A stretch of DNA of 64,000 nucleotides. It comes from Sebastes aleutianus. Lineage: Eukaryota > Chordata > Actinopteri > Perciformes > Sebastidae. Where the stretch lies: contig CAKAKS010000032.1 of assembly GCA_916700875.1 (NCBI GenBank), positions 15,100,129 to 15,164,128 of the forward strand, in the 5' to 3' direction. The translations under genes and the position numbers were made by a program. How positions within the stretch are numbered: position 1 is the first letter of the stretch; each line of letters starts with the position of its first letter. The notes below the pieces were generated by a model. That model was not told where the DNA came from. It saw only the letters and a list, made by a program, of their open reading frames with translations, and ran no database searches. This document shows, one piece after another, positions 1 to 10,980 of this stretch.

Positions 1-1035
1 TTGTCCGTTAGCAGGATTACTCCAAAAGTCTGCGATGGATTTGAATGAAAGTTGTTGGAGGGGTGGGGTGTAGCACAATAAACAATCCATTAGATTTTGG
101 TGGCGATCCGGATCATGATCCGGATTCAGGAATATTTTTAAGGATTCCGATCAGCCTGAGCATTAACAACACAGGGTATAACACATGCGCAGTGTAACTG
201 ATAACGCATTGATGACACGTGACCCCGCCTCCTTCTGAGATATGTGTGTGGATGTGTGGCGAGACTCCGATTCGCGGAAGCTGCTGGCCGTCCACAGTGA
301 GAAAGAACAAAGCTGTAGCTAATGGGATGACGGACAACGTAGTGTAACGTTATACAGACATAACAAGGCTGCTGAATGAGAGACGCATCCGCCGATACGT
401 TACACTGATACACACCGTGTTAATAATAAGTCGACCACCTCACGTAACCGCCAGCTGTGAGCTGTGATCTGTTTTTAAAGTCACGCGTTGGCAGAGGGCT
501 GTGCTCTCCGAGTGCAATTCTAGTTAGACTATGCTTTTGTGCTGCTCTCCAGGATTACAGTGAATTGTGTGTTTAGCCTGCTCAATGATCATGGCATCTT
601 TGTTCTACATCTTGTTCATTCTTCATAATATGTGCTGTAATGTCTTAGCACTAGGATGTTCACAAGGTCCTGGGACATAAGGCTCCACGTCAGCAGTGGA
701 TGGTTTAATTTCCCTCCATAAATGTTTTAATTCAACGACGTCATAGCCATGCATCACCGCTATGCATAGTAATCCAGCCATACTCGACTACGGACATAAT
801 TCCCCGTCTATGGGCATCACCAAAATAATGTTTCACAACGATCCCTATTTCATGGTTTATTAGTCTAATTTTTGGGACAAACAGGACAGGATTTGGGATT
901 TAGGACAACTGCTGGTAATTCGAGACTGTTGGGAATTCATTTTTTGGGACGTCTGGTCACCATAGTTGGCACCTCCCACAGGTCTGAATGCCAATGAGAC
1001 TTTTTTAAAGCATTAAATCTCTGGTCATTGTCAGT
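1..1035. other. Non-coding flank, no gene seen
   Basis: No open frame on either strand has recognisable protein content; the 74- and 91-codon minus-strand frames at 113-413 overlap each other in different frames and look like chance. About 880-965 reads like a degraded fragment of a fish repeat ending in a 'gtctggtcacc' phrase, but its borders cannot be placed. Confidence 0.5.
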
Positions 1036-1230
1036 TGAAGGGGAACTACGGCCATTTTCAAAATTCATACATATTTTTCCTATGGTCTAAGACAGTCCAA
1101 AAAATATTAGTAAACATGAACAACACTCTCCCAAATCCAAAAACTAGAGTGCTAAAACTCAAATTTATGATGTCATAGGGTATAAAGTGTGGAACTGGAA
1201 CAGCTCGAGACTTTATACCCTATGACAGTT
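1036..1230. repeat. Hairpin-centred repeat with a 17-bp inverted pair
   Basis: A perfect 17-bp inverted repeat lies at 1172-1188 (GTCATAGGGTATAAAGT) and 1210-1226, separated by 21 bases. The arms plus the preceding 'aaggggaactacggcc' stretch resemble a palindromic repeat seen widely in percomorph fish DNA, recalled from memory. The outer ends are not sharp and no target duplication was found. The hairpin itself is read directly from the sequence; calling it a transposable element is inference. Confidence 0.55.
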
Positions 1231-1360
1231 CTTCATCTAGGTGGTGATCCCCCTAAAACACAAAATTCATGGCAATCGATCCAATTTGGTAAGATATTTC
1301 AGTCTGGACCAAAGTGGTAGACTGGCCAATATTTTTTAGCCATGCTGCTACCATCATGTA
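1231..1360 (+). repeat. Fragment of percomorph 'ggcaatcgatccaa' repeat family
   Basis: This piece contains the phrases 'aattcatggcaatc', 'atttcagtctggaccaaagt' and 'agccatgctgcta', which mark the 3' part of a common percomorph DNA repeat. A longer copy lies at 6031-6584 in the same orientation, and an inverted partial copy at 55702-55985. Only the terminal part is kept here. The next roughly 700 bases, up to the CA microsatellite, show nothing recognisable. Confidence 0.6.
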
Positions 1361-2186
1361 AAACCCACTATTCATTATTTGATCTTAATCTTTATCTTAT
1401 CTTAATTAAAAATAGTCATGCCATTCGTTACTTTGCAGGTAAAACTATTAATTGTCATAGATGGAACTGTTATCTGCATCAATGTTCACATCTTATTGGT
1501 AAATATTAGTTAAGCGTCATCAGATTGACTGTGCACTGCAGAGTTTGGTAGCTTTAATCTGATGTAAACAGAGGTAATGAATGCTCTTGGCTACGATGGT
1601 CAGGGATCAATGCTCTCTGGATAGATCATCTGCCATTGACCAAACACACCAGTGCACACGTTAGACCGGCATAATTATACCAGGAGGAAATCAACTCTCA
1701 GCTGAGGGAAATCAAGGTTTTAATTTAATTAAAGATAAGACTGCACACGAAGATATGCAGTGTAGGTCTTTAGGTTTTACAAGCTGGTGGCCCAGGCTAT
1801 GCAGCTCCCTAGAGGAAAATTAAACACTGACTGCTCTACTGTTAACATGGAAATCTATGGGCTCTGCCACGTAGTAGAGTTACAGTGTCACCATTCAGGA
1901 ACATTACACCGTTCTGTCTTTCAATTATCAGATGAACATAATAGTCAGGATTTGGAGTGACACTGCAGCAGATCTGTATCCCCCTATGTTAATCTGCCTC
2001 CAGAATTTCAACCACATGGGCGAGCTTTCAAACTGACTCAAAATAGCTCTATTGACAGATGGCAGGCCTTAGACCTGCCGTGAACAGAAACAATCATTAT
2101 ATCCCTGTGGAAAAAAGTCCAATTTAAATCTTTTTCCTCTCTCCCCCCTGCTGTGTTGCACTCAAGCTGAAATGCATTAAACACAT

Positions 2187-2189
<3 letters not shown>
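1361..2189. other. Unassigned non-coding sequence
   Basis: AT-rich sequence without a recognisable gene, repeat or RNA. I see nothing in it that can be annotated with support. Confidence 0.4.

Positions 2190-2259
<70 letters not shown>
2190..2259. repeat. (CA)n microsatellite, 35 units
   Basis: An uninterrupted run of 35 CA dinucleotides (70 bp). It creates an artefactual poly-Val/Cys frame on the minus strand (2038-2280). Long perfect CA tracts are common in teleost genomes and are usually polymorphic in length. Confidence 0.98.
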
Positions 2260-2261
<2 letters not shown>

Positions 2262-2492
2262 AGGCAAAACTTAGACTCATGTGAGTGTTTGGATTGACTG
2301 TTTCACGACCATTAATGTCTGTTATATGATATTTGTAACACTTTACTGTAAGTTCCCCTATTTAGCATTTATAAGCAGTATATAAACATTTAATAGATGG
2401 TTTATAACACACTATAATGTAGTTGTAAGCAGATATAAGTGTTTTATGTATTTATCAATGACTATAACTCGACTATAAACCTTTTATTGTTT

Positions 2493-3540
2493 GTATACAT
2501 CAGACCGGCACATACTGGTACTTGACAAAAAAAGTCAAGGCCGCGCCCCTTTTTGGGGGAAAGAAAATCAAAGATCCCATTGACTTCAATGCAATTTGAC
2601 GTATATTTGTCGTCATGCAAGCCTACTGTGGATGACGTATTGCCGGTCTGGTGTATAGACCCTTTTACAGCCAATGTCCTCAAAAATAGTGGTGTTTTGC
2701 CTCAGCAATCCAGACGAGTTGGCAAGCTTGAAACATTGAATTAGAACTAGCCGCATCAAAATGTCTGGTTGTTGTGTGTTTTGGTTGTCAGAATTGATAT
2801 TCAAAAAGCGGACTCAAGTTCTACAGAATTCCGACAGGATCACGACTGTTTCAGAGCAACAAGTGTTTCGGTTTAATGAGTTTTTAACTAGTGACTTTCA
2901 ACTGAATGCGTCCGTGGTTGCTTGTAGTAACTTACGTAAGTGGTTTGCTGTAGATAATAAACACAGATGAGTATGCATTTGAAATTGATTGAAGGCTTTT
3001 AAAAGACACCTACATGTTCTGTTCATGTTTTCAACAGCTGCCGTCCTTACGAGCAACTACGACTCATTCGGCTGAGAATCACCAGTTAACACGTTCAAAC
3101 CGAATCACTGGCGGCGTCTGGGGCTGCAAGCTATTAAACGTGTTTTCTACCACTGGACTGAGGATACGATCAAAAATGCTCGTGTTTGTAGCGCTCATTT
3201 TAAAACTCAATAAACTCAAGACTCTGAGTCTGTTGTAGTATTTGACGTTGTGTACATGACCACAAATAACGTAGCATCTAGTGACATGTACTGTATGCTC
3301 GTAATTTCTCCCTGGTCCTGGCCACTGAATATTCGGCCACGTGCCACATGTCTTCTACCCACTCACTAACAGCACACGGATCTGGAAAGTCAATTTGTTT
3401 AGGCTGCATTCCCGATCTTTGGTGGTTAATGCCTTTGCATAGATTGACAAGCTAGAGCACTCCGCTGTACTTCCGCTGTTAAACTGCGTGCACACACTGG
3501 CGTACATCTTCATTGTTTACAAACCGTAAAAGGGTCTATA
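2493..3540 (+). mobile_element. Inner THAP-domain DNA transposon remnant
   Basis: A perfect 15-bp inverted repeat, TATAGACCCTTTTAC, lies at 2654-2668 with its complement at 3526-3540, bounding 887 bp that include the broken THAP coding segment. Left of it, 2493-2508 and 2642-2657 form a second inverted pair (15 of 16 bases, core 'gccggtctg'), so the left end folds back on itself. THAP domains occur in P-element-like and Kolobok-type transposases. The short length, lack of a catalytic region and frame damage make this a dead, internally deleted copy. The superfamily cannot be fixed without a clean target duplication. Confidence 0.65.
2761..3201 (+). pseudogene. THAP zinc-finger domain remnant of a transposase (two exon-like halves)
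   Basis: The first half, 2761-2863, begins MSGCCVF; after one extra T near 2780 the frame continues GCQN-stop-YSKSGLKFYRIPTGS, which fits the start of a THAP domain with its first zinc cysteine pair. The in-frame TGA sits where related domains have Arg, as expected from CGA decay. The second half, about 3085-3201, reads WRRL, then AIKRV, then WTEDTIKNARVCSAHF, giving the second C-x2-H zinc pair. Between them a GTAAGT-like site (about 2936) and a TTTTCAACAG acceptor ending at 3037 suggest an old intron. The AVPT-type box and all catalytic residues are absent. It is non-functional as a protein. The THAP identity is a motif judgement; I could not align it to a database. Confidence 0.7.
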
Positions 3541-3575
3541 CTGCTTATAAATGCTAAATAGGAAGTGTCACCCAC

Positions 3576-6030
3576 ATATTTACAGCCCTCAATTAAAACT
3601 GTGTATCAAATCTCTAATGGTGCCATTGTATCAACAGTTATTTTATCCTCGCCATCTGTTTAATAGCTTATCATTTTGAGAAACTTTGAAAAACTGCACT
3701 TGTGTGCAAATCCAGCATTAATGATGGCAATAGCAGTACGAGAGCCGGAGAGCTGCTGCTGTAATGTAGCTTTCTGCTACTTAACCAGACCTTTAGAAGC
3801 AGAGTGGCGCTCTGGATTTTACAGCTCTCAGTAGACGAGCAGGCTATCGACAGAGAGCTGGAGACTCCTCTGAATTCTGATTACAGCCACTTTGTGACAC
3901 CTGGGGGACTGGGAAGGATGTCTTTAAACCCATCATAAATATTCACAGCAACTTAATTGTGCGTGCTGAAGTGATATAAAGACCCAGCAGCATCTCACTT
4001 CTGGGGAATTGATGCTACAGAACGGAGTACTTTGGCACCTCGCTCGGACTCGACTTGTGAGAAACTCACAGGAACAGTCCGCGTTGGAGCTTCGTGTCAT
4101 GACAAATTCCCAGTGTACAGTCTGCTCTGTTACACGTTCAGCCCTGCCTTCATGCCTCCTGCCTTAATGCCTCCTGGTGCTGCGGTGGCAGCTTTCCTGA
4201 GACTCCACCTCTCACCTTCTGCCATTGTTCCTCCTTCAAGTTACCTCCCCCAGTTTTTTATTGACTCTTTCACTAATTGCAGCCTGCATAAACAAAGCGT
4301 GGACGGGACTTGGCAGTATAAAATGCTCAGATAATTAGTTTTGCAGGGAGGAGGACTGTGTCTGTGGACATTGATCCGATGGTTCGGTGTATTGAATGCG
4401 TGAGGGAGGGACACCCGTGATGGTGACAGGTAGCCTGTCTCATGGATCACAGCCTCTCGTCAATACTACTCCCCCTCTTCAGTGGTCTGCTGTGGAGCAT
4501 TTTGTAGAGTGACACAGGTGCCCATCGATTCGGGGTAATGCAAGGGAGGCATTTGTTGTAATTTAACTTTATTTCAGTGTGTTTTCATTGCTTTTCCTAT
4601 TCTGTTGTCGTCTTTTGCCAACCTTGCATCATGTCTTCATTAGTGAAAACAGAACAGCTCGTCAGTAATGGCTGTTGAAATAGATTATCAACTCTAGAAA
4701 AATGTCTTCAGGTAAAATTTTCTTCAATCAGAGTAGTTTTGTATTTCCACTGTTTTACTGCAGGTAGTCCAGTTACTAAGATTTCCTCCCAGCAAAGGTC
4801 CGAACCTCATAATGTGTCCTATACAGTACATACACTTACACATCATTTCAACAATATTTGTAGTCAATTCAAAGTTAACATACAGACACATTGAACTTGT
4901 ATGGAAAACAAATAGATATCTTTACCATAAATAAAATCTTTCTTAGCACAATTAATCTAAGGCCTAGATTTCAGGTAAAAGAAAACAAGACAGAATCTTC
5001 TGATAAAATAAATAAAAAGTCCCTCTTTCAGAAAAAGTGCAGTCCGTGAAGATTATTATTCTCATTAATTTATCAGAAATTGGTCGTGGGTCTGGATAGA
5101 AAGTCACTCGGTCTGGGTCCAGTCCATTTACTGATTCCCAATCTAAATGGTTTAGCTTCTCCTCTGTTAACATGGGAGGGGGTTTGCGCAGTGGCGTGTG
5201 CTAGGTGTAGCAGGAATAAAGATGATGATGATGGGAGTGTTGGGGTGCAGGTGCACTGTGAGCAGGGGAGGTGACCTTGGCCATGGTGGCGACCGCAGAG
5301 AGGAGCCAGCCATCTGTCTTGGGCCACGAGGAGGTGACCCGGCATCATTGTTTAGTCTGACTGGGTGCGCTGGGGTCAATGGGAGGGCCAGACCTCCCGG
5401 GTGGGGACCAGAATGGGGGCATCTGAGCTTTATGAACACTGACGTTAAAGAGAATGAAGATGTAGACCAAAAGTGTACAATAAATTATGCCCTAAAATGT
5501 TCAAACAAGCTGTTATCTACTCAATTATTTTGAGAAACTGCAGTATGAAATATAAGAACTGCTGCATCACACAGAGAGTCCACCTCTGTGGCCTCTTTCT
5601 ATTCAGAATCCTTTTTTATCCCAAAGAAATAGCCCTTGCCATAATTATTCTGTCATTTTGATGTGGCACCCCATAACCCTTTACCAATTTGTGAGGTATT
5701 TTATTGAAAGCACTAAGAGGAGAAGCGATTTGGACATAATTTGCTCCCTGACTCAATTCAAAAATGGGCTTTTAATCTTCATCTTATAGGAATACTTCAC
5801 CAAAAACTGTAATTTTGTGTCAGTTCACCCCTGTTCTGTTCAGGCCTACAATGCTGGTGGAAAACATTCCTGCTCCAGCCTGAGCACAGCCTGTTTTTTG
5901 GTTGTTGTTTTTAAGTTGATTGATCAGAGACCTTTTGTTAACAACAGCAAAACAATACTTAAACATCTGGAAATATAAACTTCTCAAGCTACTTGTTTGC
6001 AGAATCCAAAAAATTGGTATGCACAACAAG
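3576..6030. other. Non-coding, no gene recognised
   Basis: Frames of 60-111 codons here (for example plus strand 4032-4334 and 5198-5533) overlap others on both strands and show no family motif, so I treat them as chance. 5160-5440 is more GC-rich than its surroundings, without any gene signature. Confidence 0.4.
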
Positions 6031-6584
6031 ACTAAAAGTCTGCAACCAAGCTAGTGGCTTTGTGAGGCTGCGGTACACACAGTGTTTAAAGGTAAATGCT
6101 ACTGTAACATCAGCATGCTAACATGCTCACATGATGATGCTAACTGAACGAATTCAGCAGGTATGTTTACTAGGTTCACCATCCTGGTGTAGCTAGTTAG
6201 GATGCTACATTTGCTAATTAGCACAAAATACATAATTGAGGCTGATTGCCTCAATAGTAGTCAATAGTTTTGCAGCTATTTGCTCATAAGTATCGGACAA
6301 ATTAAAATGTTTCATGTTATTATATGAATGTTTGCACAAACCTTTGTGCCAATCCGTTTAGTAGATGATGAGATTTTTCTCTGGATAAGTAAAAATGTTT
6401 TACCTGCTGGTGGCGCTGGAAGAAAAGTCAGGGGATCACCAAATTCATTTGGATCGATTCTTTGGTGACAATGAATGTCTGCACAAAATTTCATGGCAGT
6501 CCATATAGTTGCTCAGATATGTCTGTCTGGATTAACCAACCATCACGTTGACATCCATAAAGCCACTCTGGTAGCATAGCTACA
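6031..6584 (+). mobile_element. Percomorph DNA repeat, near-complete copy
   Basis: The copy starts 'actaaaagtctgcaacc' and ends 'gtagcatagctaca'. The terminal parts are imperfect inverted matches ('agctagtggcttt' against 'aagccactctggtagc'). Internal landmarks are 'catcagcatgctaacatg', 'tttgctaattagcac', 'gctggtggcgctgg' and 'aaaatttcatggcagtcc'. It is the longest of three copies in the window (also 1231-1360 and, inverted, 55702-55985). It encodes nothing, so it is a non-autonomous element. The family was recognised from general familiarity with fish sequence. Confidence 0.7.
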
Positions 6585-6699
6585 AATAATATAATAGATA
6601 ACCTTAATGAAACACTTGTGCTTCAGTTTTTATAAAATCATAGTTATGAGATGAGTTTCTTATTTACTTTTACAACTACTTGAAAACATGCATTAGCGG

Positions 6700-6972
6700 T
6701 AGGGGTGGGCATCACCAGAGGCCCCACGATACGATATTATCACGATACTTAAGTCACGATACAATCTTATTGCAATTTTAAAACATTCTGCGATATGCTG
6801 AGTATTGCGATAAGATATATTGTGATATATTGTGATTTATTACCTTTTTTCAACTGCAAATTTTGTAGTTTTTCAACATCTGTTTTATCGAATAAGATAC
6901 AGTTTTCACTCCGTTCATCTCAGAGTTTTCATTCACATATCTTAAGGTGAGAAGTCAAGGGACCCCTTTACT
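6700..6972 (+). mobile_element. hAT-like MITE, TAGGGGTGGG family, 3' truncated
   Basis: It begins TAGGGGTGGGCATCACCAGA, followed by repeated 'cacgatac' and 'gatatattgtgat' phrases, and runs into the module ending 'gtcaagggacccctttac'. The same order appears in the fuller copy at 14877-15606. The 3' terminal repeat is missing here, so this copy is broken. Confidence 0.75.
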
Positions 6973-9900
6973 ATTAGTACTATGACTTTAGCTCACACAC
7001 TTATGGAATAACTCTGCAGAGCCTCGTAGAAATATAATACTTATGGACATTTTTTACTGACCAGTTTTTTCCTGTCGTCTGTGGTCTCCAGGGAAGGGCC
7101 CTGGACCAAATGGGGTACTCGTACCAGACAAAGACCTTTGATGAAGCAGTCAGTCTGGCAGGGACATGGCAGGCTTGCAATCAAGGTGTTAAATGATAGG
7201 AGGGCCATAATGTCTGTCCTTTCACTTTAATCACAACCCCATAGCTCAAGTTTTAGTTGGCAGTTTCAATCACCATCCCTGTTTCCTTTTGCACAAGGCT
7301 TGACCCTCTCAGCTTGCCCCTCTCATATTCTTCACTCTAATGACAAGTTTCACTTCTCACCTCATGCTCATTAGTCACCTTTGTAAGCAATAACACCATT
7401 GCAGCGGGGTCTATAAATTCACAGGGATATGGCCACATAAATGAGTAGCTTTTTTTTCCGTAATTCTGTCACATAAAGCCAGCCCGGTCGGCGTGACTGT
7501 GACCATAGTGCAGCTGTTTTATGCTATTGAAGCATGATTAGTTAAAAAGGAAAATGGAGTTGTTATTATGTGTTAATCACACCCAACTTCAAAGGCTGAG
7601 CTTTCAACTTCCTGGACTTGAAATTCAAAGAAGAGGTTGCAAATATGAGAGGGGTCAGGGGTCGTGGTGGAGCTGTGGTGGAGCTGTGGTGTGTCTGCGG
7701 CTAAGCAGATAAAGAGTCAGTGACAGGGTAGCAACTAGCAAGAGCCTCATGAAAGTCACCATAAAATAGGGTTTACAGCTTTGCATAGTAAAACTGACCT
7801 CTTCACATCTCTTTACTCTGTCTGCGGTGTAATGACGTCGAGTGCTACAATGCCAACACACACCATAGCTAGATGAGAGTAGATGAGAGGAAGGCTGAGC
7901 AGCTACGCCTCGCTGATACAGCTAAGCCTGGCTCGTTCCTGTCAATTCTGTGTTTTATAGGAAACTGTCTGATTAATTAGTGCTGTGACTCTATTGAAAT
8001 CAGAGCATTCATTATTGAGGTTGCAACGATGTGGCCTCTTGTTTGACCCACAGCACAGATTCAAATTACTTCCATCCTTTTCTCAGACTCTCATTTTCAA
8101 CACGTCACAATTAATTTTTCCCAGCAAGTCAGCATGGGCAAAAGAAACGAAGGGATTGGAAATGATGATTAAAAGGCTAGTTAGTACAGTAGCATATTAT
8201 TTCTATAGGGTTACTATACTTTTAAAGGAAGAGTTGGGAAACCTATTTTTGGGAAATATGCATATTATATCGGCCGTAATTCAATTCAGACCCTATAATG
8301 GCTTCTATCCGACTACAGTATAGAGGTACTTCGTGAAAAAAAAAACCCACATGTATAACCTAAATTTGTATAGTTCTGTATTTGCAGTTTCAATCGCAAC
8401 CGCTGCAGCTGCAGCTAGTTAGTTTATTGGAGCAGAAGTACATTGTTTGGTTTGGTTGGTTGGTTGGTTTGGTTTAGAGGCCCAAGATAATCCTCCATTA
8501 TTGATAGGTGCACTATAAGGACAGATTGTCAGCAGGTAGAATAAAAAGCAAAAAATAAATTTCTACAATAGTAAATATTTTAGTGTTTCCATGTACTGCA
8601 TGTTTACTTTGAGGTTTAACTCAACTTGAATTTGTAGCCTTACAGGTGTGTGGAGCTGCATTGGTTTCTTTAAGCTGATATGTCTCAGAAATAGTTCATT
8701 TCATGGTTGGCACAGTGCACCATCCCCCTCTGTATTGAGTGAGGGTTAAGCCCGTATAAATGCATAGGTTTCTTGAACAGCACATACCTCCGGCTGCTCC
8801 GGGTCCAGTATGTGTGAAATGGTGTGTGGTGAATCCCACTTCTTATTCTTTTAGCATGGCTAGCACCCCTTTTGATTTCTTAGGCTCCATTACTCTTCAA
8901 TCTGGACCATGCTTAAAGGCAAAATTTATGTAGAGGGCTGCCAGCATATCAGAGAAAATGATACTTTTGTTGTTTATGTTTGAACACATAGTGCCTTTTG
9001 GTATGATGTGCCGCTTTTTACCCAAGAAAAATATGTAAACTATAAATTTTTACTTTAAATAAAATGTGAATTTAAAATGTAATCATGGTGACATTTGAAA
9101 GCAAAAGAGGGAAAAAAGCACCTCTTCACAGTAGTTGTGTGGTCTTGATTGGACAGTTTTATGTCTTGGATTGTAATTTATGACTGCATGACCTACCACA
9201 CTGCAATCCAAGGCAAGTAGTAGTATGAAAGCTGTACATAGTGAAGCACACTGTTGCTATCAAATTAAAGTGTCCGTGACCCTCGTGGCCGGCTCACAGA
9301 TGGACATCCATCCAAAACACACTGTGTCCTGTGACCGTAATCTTGACTCTTGACCGGGGTCATTGAACTTGACAGGATCCCGACCTTGTGGAAGATGGAA
9401 CATGGAAGACATAAGGTTCACACTGACCCTGGCTTTTAGCACAAGTGATTTTCATATGCACTTCCACCTGACACTGACTGATGAAGATCTCCCCTTTCTT
9501 TTCTTTTGAGAGATGCACACTCACTCAATAATGAGAGTAAGAGCGCAGTCATTTATTCTATTTGACAGTCATCCTTACTTGCCAGCTTTAATAAATATAA
9601 TTAAAATTTGTCATCTGAAATTGGCAGATACAACCAAACAAATCTTACATAGAGAATTAGGCTACCTCCCTGACTCTCGTTGTGTGTTCGGATTAGAAAT
9701 AACATTTGAAATGTGTTGATGCCAAACGATGGCGAACCAAGAGAGAGCACAATATGAAACAGATGCCACCACAGATGGAGGATAAACAGGCACATACATT
9801 TCTGTTACAAAGCAGAACTGTCACTCGCAGCAGTAAATGATTATTGTGTTTGTGGCGAAGTAGGGATTCAGAGCTTGGTGTCTCGTGGGTTTCATGGCAT

Positions 9901-10085
9901 TCTGTACATCTGTCTTGCTGCGGAAAATAGAGAATCTTCTTCACCATAGCCTTTGATACAGTTCATTTGACACACTAAGGCAGAAATTATTTTTGCCTTT
10001 TGATTTCTTCTTGCTGAACCTTCAGCATATGTGGATCAAACCTACTGTATGGGCCCTCCAGCAGTGGGACAATGTTGCTTTGCAC
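6973..10085. other. Non-coding, no gene recognised
   Basis: No protein-like frame. Small features only: duplicated 'ggtggagctgtggt' units around 7663-7690 and a 'ggtttggttggttggttgg' tract near 8448-8470. 8220-8330 contains a weak echo of the 'gggaaatatgc' foldback MITE seen at 58117-58282. Confidence 0.4.
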
Positions 10086-10088
10086 TAG

Positions 10089-10150
10089 ATCAGTGTTTCA
10101 CAAACTTTTTTTCCCTGAGACCCAATTTTTTTTAAAATGACAAACCATCG
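10089..10150. repeat. Possible hAT-like terminal fragment
   Basis: The phrase 'cagtgtttcacaaac' followed by a T-run and 'gagaccca' resembles the terminal repeat of hAT-type elements common in vertebrates. No matching opposite end or 8-bp duplication was found, so this is a weak call. Confidence 0.35.
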
Positions 10151-10262
10151 CAATTCAATTCACAATAGGCCGTAAGAGCAAATTTGTGCATAAATGAACG
10201 TTCCTGATCATTTTTACTGCCAAAGGCATTATCTACCAGGAATAATCAGTTTAAGTAATGAT

Positions 10263-10980
10263 ACTTTTCGTTAACTTAAAGTTAACGCGATAATAGCTTG
10301 CAAATTCGTTTAAACGCCACTAATTTCCTAACGCATTTTTGCAACTTCTTATTTTTAGGTTGTAGCGGGCTCAGTATTAAAGCTATACTATACTGGCATC
10401 ATAAGAAATTATAAAACCTAAGGAATTCATTGGTACCATGGTACCATGTCATACTATCTTGTTGCGAAGAAGGCTAAATAATGCCCCAAACTTATGCCAA
10501 ATTTTGGCGAGGAAAAAAACTGTCATGGCCATTTTCAAAGGGGTCCCTTGACCTCTGACCTCAAGATATATGTGAATGAAAATGGGTTTTATGGGTACCC
10601 ACGAGTCTCCCCTTTACACACATGCCCACTTTATGATAATCACATGCACTTTGGGGCAAGTCATAGTCAAGTCAGCACACTGACACACTGACAGCTGGTG
10701 TTGCCTGTTGGGTTTGAGTTTGCCATGTTATGGTTTGAGCATATTTTTTATGCTAAATGCAGTACCTGTGAGAGTTTTTGGACACTATTTGTCATTGTTT
10801 TGTGTTTTTAATTGATTTCCAATAATAAATATATACATACATTTGCATAAAGCAAGCATATATGCCCACTCCCATGTTGAGTATTAAATACTTGACAGAT
10901 CTCCCTTTAAGGTACATTTTGAACAAATCAAAAATGTGCGATTAATCACGATTAAATATTTTAATCGATTGACAGCCCTA
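10263..10980 (-). mobile_element. hAT-like MITE, TAGGGCTGTCAA family, copy A
   Basis: The 3' border is sharp, ending 'ttaatcgattgacagcccta' at 10980. The 5' terminal repeat has decayed, leaving only 'aaagttaacgcgataatag' inside it. The internal order ('gttgtagcgggctcag', 'aaaggggtcccttgacctc', 'tgggtacccacgagtctcc', 'ttaaggtacattttg') matches copies B (50034-50702) and C (58319-59001). No matching duplication flanks it, in line with loss of the left tip. This looks like the oldest or most damaged of the three. Confidence 0.85.

Larger units (their letters stand above)
2336..3575. mobile_element. Outer inverted-repeat DNA element interrupted by a THAP-type element
   Basis: The two ends carry a perfect 26-bp inverted repeat, 2357-2382 against 3537-3562, centred on 'ttagcatttataagcag'. 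Just outside it the left arm reads 'gtaacactttactgtaag' and the right arm reads as its shortened complement ('agtgtcac' at the end), with about 10 bases missing. The arms match a palindromic repeat common in fish. In the form I remember, about 100 bases separate the arms; here 1.15 kb intervene, most of it the inner element at 2493-3540. I found no clear target-site duplication. The right inner and outer arms share four bases (3537-3540). Confidence 0.7.

Noticed and set aside
2038..2280. 80-codon minus-strand frame with a Cys-Val repeat
   Set aside because: Same artefact from the 35-unit CA tract.
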